Origin: Roseomonas nitratireducens
GTDB taxonomy: Bacteria > Pseudomonadota > Alphaproteobacteria > Acetobacterales > Acetobacteraceae
Direction of reading: 5' to 3'
DNA: 64,000 nt
Assembly (NCBI RefSeq): GCF_017813355.1
Contig: NZ_JAGIYZ010000007.1
Coordinates: 62,001-126,000 of the forward strand
Under the pieces are notes generated by a model. That model did not search any database. It saw only the letters and a list, made by a program, of their open reading frames with translations, and was not told where the DNA came from. The number at the start of each line of letters is the position of its first letter. The first letter of the stretch is position 1. Made by a program: the position numbers and the translations under genes. This document shows positions 57,841-64,000 of this stretch, one piece after another.

Positions 57841-58964
57841 CCCTCGATCGCCACGCTCACGCGCCGCACCGCATCCTCGTCCACCTCCACGCCGAGGCCG
57901 GGGCCATCGGGCACGATGGTCTCGCCGGCCTCGATGCGGATCGGCGTGGAAAGAATCTCGACGCCCATGACGAAGGTGGAGGTGTAGAATTCCGCGCCCA
58001 GCGCGATGTTGGGCGTGGCGGAGACCAGGTGCAGCCCGGCGGCGATGGCGAGCCCGGCCTCGAACATCGTCCCGCCATAGGCGGTGATGCCGGCGGCTTC
58101 CGCGATGGCCGCGACCTCCCGCGCGCGGTGGATGCCGCCGCTCTTCATGATCTTGATGCTCACCAGGTCGGCGAAGCGGTCGCGCACCAGCTCCACCGCC
58201 TCGGCCGGGTCGAAGACGCTTTCGTCGGCCATGACCGGGGTGTCGAGCGCGCGGGTGATCTCCGCCATCGCCGCGCGCTGGTGGCGCTTGACCGGCTGCT
58301 CGATGAAGGTCGGCTTGAAGGCCTCGATGTCGCGCAGCAGGCGGATCGCGTCCCAGGGATCGAGGCCCTGGTTGTAGTCCACGCGGATGTCGGCGGTCGC
58401 CGGCAGCGCGGCCTTCAGCCGCTCCATCCGGCGCAGGTCCTCGGCATGGCTGGTGAAGCCCGTCTTGACCTTGAAGATGTTGACGCCGTGGTTCGCGATG
58501 ACGTCGCGCGCGAAGTCGAGGTCTTCCTCGAAATCGGGATTGGCGATGGAGACCGACAGCGGGATGCGCTCGCGGTGCCGCCCGCCGATCAGCGTGGAGA
58601 CCGGCGCGCCGAGCCGCTTGCCGGCGATGTCCAGCAGCGCCATCTCGACCGCCGCCTTGGCGTCGCCATGGCCGGTCACCGCCTTGTCCATGGCGCGCAG
58701 CAGCGTCGTCACGCGCATCGGGTCGGCGCCGATCAGCACCGGCTTGAGGTAGCGGGAGATGGCCGCCGCACTCGCCTCCGCCGTGCCGGTGAACACCGCC
58801 CAGGGTGCGGCTTCCCCCCAGCCGGCGATGCCGCCATCCGTGCCGATGCGGATGATGACGCCGGGCATGCTGCGCTCGATGTCGCCCACGCCGTGGCGCC
58901 GCTTCATGCGCAGCGGCCAGGCGACCAGGTGGACGGTGACGTCGGTGATGCGGAGATCGCCCAT
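57837..58964 (-). CDS. Muconate cycloisomerase-like enolase-superfamily enzyme
   Basis: A 375-residue muconate lactonising enzyme subgroup protein. The lysine pair Lys165/Lys167 (FKVKTGF), metal ligands Asp196 (RVDYNQG), Glu222 (FIEQPVKR) and Asp247 (VMADESVF), and base Lys271 (SIKIMKSGG) form the standard enolase set. Family members include dipeptide epimerases and o-succinylbenzoate synthases, so the substrate is open. It is leftward, with AtuA-related genes transcribed toward it. It starts MGDLRITDVTVHLVAWPL at ATG 58964. Confidence 0.88.
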   Translation of the reverse strand: MGDLRITDVTVHLVAWPLRMKRRHGVGDIERSMPGVIIRIGTDGGIAGWGEAAPWAVFTGTAEASAAAISRYLKPVLIGADPMRVTTLLRAMDKAVTGHGDAKAAVEMALLDIAGKRLGAPVSTLIGGRHRERIPLSVSIANPDFEEDLDFARDVIANHGVNIFKVKTGFTSHAEDLRRMERLKAALPATADIRVDYNQGLDPWDAIRLLRDIEAFKPTFIEQPVKRHQRAAMAEITRALDTPVMADESVFDPAEAVELVRDRFADLVSIKIMKSGGIHRAREVAAIAEAAGITAYGGTMFEAGLAIAAGLHLVSATPNIALGAEFYTSTFVMGVEILSTPIRIEAGETIVPDGPGLGVEVDEDAVRRVSVAIEG

Positions 58965-58993
58965 GCGCGCGGGTCCTTCGGCTTTCGGCAAGC

Positions 58994-59341
58994 CTAGGCC
59001 GGGGCGCGCGCGTGGCAAGCCGGCACGCGCACCGTCAGGGCCAGCAGGCGGAAGGACAGGCTCTTGCCGTGCCCGTCCAGGTTCAGCGACCCGTTCACGC
59101 CGCCTTCCAGCACGTCGTCGATGACGAAGTTGAAGGCGTGGATCAGCGGCAGGTCGAAGCGCGTGCAGCGCGTCGCGCCGCGATGGCGGAACAGCTCCAG
59201 CACCCGCGCCTCGGTCACCTGCTCGGCGAGCAGCGGATACAGCGCCGGGTCGTAGGGCATGAGGGAGAGGTTCCCGCGATTGCCCTTGTCCCCCGCGCGG
59301 GAATGCGCGACCGCGTGCAGCGGCACTTCGATCAGTTCCAC
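58994..59341 (-). CDS. AtuA C-terminal-domain-like protein
   Basis: A 115-residue protein (GTG start) matching the C-terminal domain that follows DUF1446 in AtuA. LHAVAHSRAGDKGNRGNLSLMPYDPALYPLLAEQVT is the conserved block. In many organisms this domain is fused to DUF1446 in a protein of about 580-600 residues; here it is a separate polypeptide whose start overlaps the DUF1446 gene by 10 nt in another frame. That suggests a split rather than decay, since both parts are intact. Confidence 0.85.
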   Translation of the reverse strand: MELIEVPLHAVAHSRAGDKGNRGNLSLMPYDPALYPLLAEQVTEARVLELFRHRGATRCTRFDLPLIHAFNFVIDDVLEGGVNGSLNLDGHGKSLSFRLLALTVRVPACHARAPA

Positions 59342-60711
59342 AGCCGTGCCTCCCGCACCGTCACCTCCGTTGGCACCATCTCACGCGGCAGGAGGAAGGA
59401 TCGCGTCAGGATGCGCGGCGTGACGCGCCAGCGCGCGCCGGATGTCCCCGCCGTGCCGCAGCAGAGCATCGCCAGCGCTTCCCGCGCCGCCTGGTCGGCG
59501 TCGTCGCGGCTTGCGCTTTCGACCGCGAGGCGGATGCGGATGTCGGGCGGCTCGGGCCCGTCATAGGACCGCCACAGCGCGCCGGCGTCGGAATCATGCA
59601 CGGCGGAGACGCCGATCAGGTCGGCGCGCGCCCGGCGCGCGAGGCCGCGGCGCCTGACGCGTTCCAGCAGCACGTCCGCGGTCGCGCGGGCACGGGCCAG
59701 CGCGTTCGGCCCGGCGACGGAGACCTCGCCCTCCCCCAGCCAGGACCCTTCGTAGCAGGCGGTCACCTTCAGCCGGTCGGGCCGCGCATGGCCGCGCACG
59801 CCGGCCATGGCGACGCGATCCTGGTCGAGCTGTTCGAGCGTCACGCCGGTGATGTCCATGACGACATCGGGCGTCATGTAGGCGGCAGGGTCGTGCAGCT
59901 CGTACAGCAGCTGCTCCTTCACGCTGCGCAGGTCGACGAGCCCGCCCGTCTCCGCGGCCTTGGTCACCACGAAGGCGCCGTCGCGCGGCACCTCGGCGAT
60001 CGGGAAGCCGATATTCGCGGGGTCGGGGATGTCCTTGAAGCCCGGGTCCCAGAAGACGCCGCCCGTCACCTGGCTGCCGCATTCCAGCAGGTGCCCCACC
60101 GCCGCGCCGCGCGCGAGGTTCGCCCAGTCATCCTCCGCCCAGCCGAAATGGTGCATCAGCGGCGCGATGGCGAGCGAGGGGTCGGAGGTGCGCCCGGCGA
60201 CCACCACCTGCGCGCCCTGCGCCAGCGCCTGCGCCAGCGGTGCCGCGCCGATATAGGCGTTGGCCGAGACGAGCGTCCATGCGGACATGTCGAGCCCCGC
60301 ATCCGCCTCATGCACCGGCAGCGTGGCGAGGTCGACGCTCGCGCTGACATCGTCGCCCGTGACGACGCCAATGCGCAGCGCCGGCAGGCCGAGCCGGCGC
60401 GCGAGCCGCGCGACGCAGCGCGCCGCCGCCATCGGATTGGCCGCGCCGAAATTGCCGAGGATCGGGATGCCCGCCTTCGCGCAATCCGCCAGGATGGGTT
60501 CGAGCAGCCGTTCGAGCATCGGCTCGTAGCCGGCCTCCGGGTCGCGCCGCTTCTCGATCTGCGCCAGCGCGATCGTGCGCTCGGCCAGGCATTCGAAGAA
60601 CATCGCCGCGGGCAGGCCGCGATCGACCAGCGTGCGCACCACCGGGATCGGCGCATCCACCCGGTCGCCGGAAAAGCCTGCGCCGTTGCCGACGAGGAAA
60701 AGGTCGCTCAT
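59332..60711 (-). CDS. DUF1446/AtuA-family protein (acyclic terpene utilisation A)
   Basis: A 459-residue protein of the AtuA/DUF1446 family. GNGAGFSGDRVDAPIPVVRTLVDRG at the N-terminus, GNFGAANPMAAARCVARLA near residue 87, and VVAGRTSDPSLAIAPLMHHFGWAEDDW near 165 are conserved. In Pseudomonas, AtuA is required for citronellol/geraniol catabolism, but the family is widespread and its chemistry is uncertain. It is coupled by 4 nt to the SelA-like gene upstream and by 10 nt to the C-terminal-domain gene. Confidence 0.88.
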   Translation of the reverse strand: MSDLFLVGNGAGFSGDRVDAPIPVVRTLVDRGLPAAMFFECLAERTIALAQIEKRRDPEAGYEPMLERLLEPILADCAKAGIPILGNFGAANPMAAARCVARLARRLGLPALRIGVVTGDDVSASVDLATLPVHEADAGLDMSAWTLVSANAYIGAAPLAQALAQGAQVVVAGRTSDPSLAIAPLMHHFGWAEDDWANLARGAAVGHLLECGSQVTGGVFWDPGFKDIPDPANIGFPIAEVPRDGAFVVTKAAETGGLVDLRSVKEQLLYELHDPAAYMTPDVVMDITGVTLEQLDQDRVAMAGVRGHARPDRLKVTACYEGSWLGEGEVSVAGPNALARARATADVLLERVRRRGLARRARADLIGVSAVHDSDAGALWRSYDGPEPPDIRIRLAVESASRDDADQAAREALAMLCCGTAGTSGARWRVTPRILTRSFLLPREMVPTEVTVREARLWN

Positions 60712-61892
60712 GCGCAGCATTCCCGGATCGCGTCCGCCAGCAGCGGCAGGTCGTCGTCGTCGAGCGCGATAGGGTTCACCGCCAGCATGCCGCGCCGGAT
60801 GCGCGACGCATCCAGGTGCACGGCGGGGTCGCGCGCCCTGAGCGCCGCATCGGCCCGCGCGGCCGCGGCGGCATCGGCGAAGCGAAGCTCGAACAGCGGC
60901 AGGCCCGGCTTCGCGCCATCCGGCACCAGCGCGCCGCGCGGCGAGGCACCTTCCAACGCCTTCAGCCGCGCCGTCCAGCGCGCACTGCGCGCGGCCGGGT
61001 CCTCGGCGGCGAAGCGGCGGAGTGCGACGATCAGCCCGACGATCTCCTCCTTCCCCGTCTTCGCCGTCCGCCCGATGCCGTGATGCGGCAGGAAGCGCAG
61101 CTGGTTCAGGGGCGCGAATTCGGCGGGTGCCACGAACTGCGCTTCCGGCAGGTCGAGGTCGAGCACCTGCACCAGCGCGCTGCTGACGAGGTCACGCCGC
61201 CCGGCGAGGATGCCCGAGGCCTGCGGCCCGCCGATCGCCTTGCCGCCCGAAAAGCAGACCAGGTCCGCGCCCTCGGCGATGAATCGCCGCAGGTTGTCGG
61301 CCGGCGGCAGTTGCGCGGCGGCATCGACCAGCACGGGAATGCCGCGCGCATGGGCGATGCGGACAACCACGGGCAGCGTCGGTTCCGCCTGCTCGCCCGC
61401 CAGGTGGAAGATCGCGGCGGTGCGGTCGGTGATCGCCTCGGCCAGTTCGCCGGCACTCGCGTCACGCACGCCGGGGCCGGAGAAGCGGTCGGGGATGCCC
61501 ACCTCGACGATGCGCCCGCCGGCGGCGCGCAGCGCGCGGTCGTACATGTTGCGCTGGCTGCGGATGACGAGGAACTCGTCGGGCATGCCCGCGGTGTCGG
61601 GCAGCCGGTTCATGCGCGCGGGATCCAGCCGCGCCATGCAGGCGGCCGCGCCGAGCATCAGCGCGGCGGCCGCGCCGGCGGTGACGATGCCGGATTCGGC
61701 CCCCGTCGCTTCCGATATCGCGCGCGAGGCCGCGGCCTGGAGGTGGTGCATCTCGACGCAGGCGCGCGCGGCATCGGCCATCGCCGCGACCACCTCCGGC
61801 GCCATCAGGCCGCCGGACAGGCGCGTGTTGGTGCCGTAGCCGTTGATGATGCGCGGAACGCCGAGCGCCGCGAGGATGTCGCCCGCCGCCAT
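60708..61892 (-). CDS. SelA/D-glucosaminate ammonia-lyase-like PLP enzyme
   Basis: A 394-residue fold-type I PLP enzyme. Lys218 in CFSGGKAIGGPQASG is the likely Schiff-base lysine, and Asp190 in VLVDAAAQLPP contacts the cofactor nitrogen. The N-terminus (GVPRIINGYGTNTRLSGG) follows the SelA-like group that includes D-glucosaminate-6-phosphate ammonia-lyase (DgaE). No tRNA-Sec system is visible, so selenocysteine synthesis is unlikely. ATG 61892 has a GGGAGG site. It is first of the leftward SelA-like/AtuA/AtuA-C cluster. Confidence 0.86.
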   Translation of the reverse strand: MAAGDILAALGVPRIINGYGTNTRLSGGLMAPEVVAAMADAARACVEMHHLQAAASRAISEATGAESGIVTAGAAAALMLGAAACMARLDPARMNRLPDTAGMPDEFLVIRSQRNMYDRALRAAGGRIVEVGIPDRFSGPGVRDASAGELAEAITDRTAAIFHLAGEQAEPTLPVVVRIAHARGIPVLVDAAAQLPPADNLRRFIAEGADLVCFSGGKAIGGPQASGILAGRRDLVSSALVQVLDLDLPEAQFVAPAEFAPLNQLRFLPHHGIGRTAKTGKEEIVGLIVALRRFAAEDPAARSARWTARLKALEGASPRGALVPDGAKPGLPLFELRFADAAAAARADAALRARDPAVHLDASRIRRGMLAVNPIALDDDDLPLLADAIRECCA

Positions 61893-61990
61893 GGAGCCTC
61901 CCTGGATCGGAGCGCCATCCTGCGTCGGGCCGGCCGCCATGGCGAGATGCCAGGCGGGGCCGGCTGGGCGGCCGCGCGCTGAACAGTGAT

Positions 61991-62015
61991 CGCGCAAGGC
62001 TGCATCCCTTGCGCG
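61991..62015 (-). terminator. Hairpin downstream of the pilin gene
   Basis: CGCGCAAGG, a 7-nt loop, CCTTGCGCG: a 9-bp perfect stem 8 nt beyond the pilin stop (62023) on the minus strand. It separates the pilin from the SelA-like operon. No T-run follows, so terminator activity is inferred from position. Confidence 0.5.
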
Positions 62016-62022
62016 GCTTGCG

Positions 62023-62370
62023 TCAGTCGGGCTGCCGGCCGGGGCGCCCGCGACGGTCGGGTTCATCCCGCGCGCTTGCGGAGGTCCTGCTCGCGGCCGC
62101 CGAAGCCCCCGCCGCGGAGGCCGTCGGGCCGTCCGACGACCGGCCGGCAATCCGATCGGCGGTGGCCAGAATCTGCGTTCCGATGTTCGCGAAGGCGCCC
62201 AGCAGGTTGCTGCGGAAGGCGATGGTCGCGCTTCCGACCATGATTACGACGCCGGCGGCGAGCAGCGCGTACTCCGATGCCACGAGACCCCGCCGGTCGC
62301 GGAGCAGACCGTGCTTCCCTTTCCTGGCGGGCGTGCAGTCTCGTCGGGATCGTAACGATAGCGTGAGCAT
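62023..62370 (-). CDS. Flp-type (type IVb) pilin-like protein
   Basis: A 115-residue prepilin. RDRRGLVASEYALLAAGVVIMV holds a prepilin peptidase site: Gly28, then LVASE, with Glu33 at position +5 as required for type IV pilins, followed by a hydrophobic helix. The basic leader before Gly28 is longer than in short Flp proteins, and a Ser/Ala-rich C-terminal tail extends past the pilin helix. No tad/cpa genes adjoin, so the secretion apparatus must be elsewhere. Its upstream 79 nt is A+T-richer than the surroundings. Confidence 0.8.
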   Translation of the reverse strand: MLTLSLRSRRDCTPARKGKHGLLRDRRGLVASEYALLAAGVVIMVGSATIAFRSNLLGAFANIGTQILATADRIAGRSSDGPTASAAGASAAASRTSASARDEPDRRGRPGRQPD

Positions 62371-62449
62371 AGTTAACGACTATGAACACGCCTCGCGGAA
62401 CGTCAGGGAGCGAAATGTCATCTTTTGTCGCCACAGCAACAATTGCTCG

Positions 62450-63976
<1,527 letters not shown>

Positions 63977-64000
63977 GGCGCGGCGTGTCCTCCGTCGCGC

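Noticed and set aside
60708-61892. The SelA-like gene as true selenocysteine synthase
   Set aside because: There is no selB, selC or selenoprotein gene in view, and the neighbours are catabolic; the DgaE-like interpretation is better.

Overview
The window is uniformly very G+C-rich (about 70% by eye) and densely packed, with many 1-10 nt gene overlaps. Gene content points to an alphaproteobacterium, most likely a Rhodospirillales/Acetobacteraceae (Roseomonas-like) heterotroph. The reasons are a MucR regulator, a Fur-OlsB pair, a three-gene cytochrome bc1 operon, aerobic HemF, an Ior-type molybdenum dehydrogenase, a Flp pilin and many Bug-type solute receptors. The taxonomic placement is inference. 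I saw no transposase, integrase, phage gene, rRNA or CRISPR array.

Layout. 0-2.8 kb: histidine utilisation (hutH-hutU leftwards, divergent GntR repressor hutC, and an 18-bp perfect operator palindrome). 2.8-9 kb: a molybdenum island, with modABC plus a short ModE leftwards, and a degenerate MoeA plus a MoeA/binding-protein fusion rightwards, around a ModE-like box. 9-20.3 kb: two complete but differently built peptide/opine ABC importers, separated by a VOC protein; the second is followed by a creatininase-family hydrolase and an unknown gene. 21.7-26.5 kb: housekeeping genes (tRNA-Ala, YggT, DUF167, FolD, PaiB-like, DUF6494, amidase). 26.5-27.3 kb: an Imm11/DUF1629-like orphan immunity gene between two inverted copies of an intergenic repeat. 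27.3-34.3 kb: OlsB-Fur, MucR, TusA, RimI-TsaB, a Bug receptor, dienelactone hydrolase, RidA and a CoA-transferase. 34.4-41 kb: petABC with a clear intrinsic terminator, hemF, and the iorAB molybdenum hydroxylase. 41-43.2 kb: a fused inverted pair of the same repeat, an XRE regulator, BenE and DUF2585.

43.2-62 kb is a catabolic accessory region for organic acids or sugar acids. It holds three Bug receptors (one in a complete tctCBA tripartite tricarboxylate transporter), two Gfo/Idh/MocA oxidoreductases, a sugar isomerase/epimerase, two enolase-superfamily enzymes, an SMP-30 lactonase, a cytoplasmic BMP-like protein, an AroE paralogue and a 2-hydroxyacid dehydrogenase with altered active sites, and a SelA-like/AtuA/AtuA-C cluster. 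62-64 kb: a lone Flp-type pilin and glpK.

How the parts connect: the mod/moe island supplies molybdate and molybdopterin cofactor chemistry that the IorAB enzyme 30 kb away needs. hut, dpp, creatininase and amidase genes fit amino-acid/peptide scavenging. Bug/Tct receptors with the dehydrogenase, dehydratase and lactonase genes fit uptake and oxidation of carboxylic and sugar acids. The strongest candidates for something new are the repeat-flanked immunity gene, the two enzymes whose catalytic motifs depart from their families, the cytoplasmic BMP protein, and the four-gene SelA-like/AtuA cluster. All functional assignments come from motif recognition in the sequence; no database search was run.
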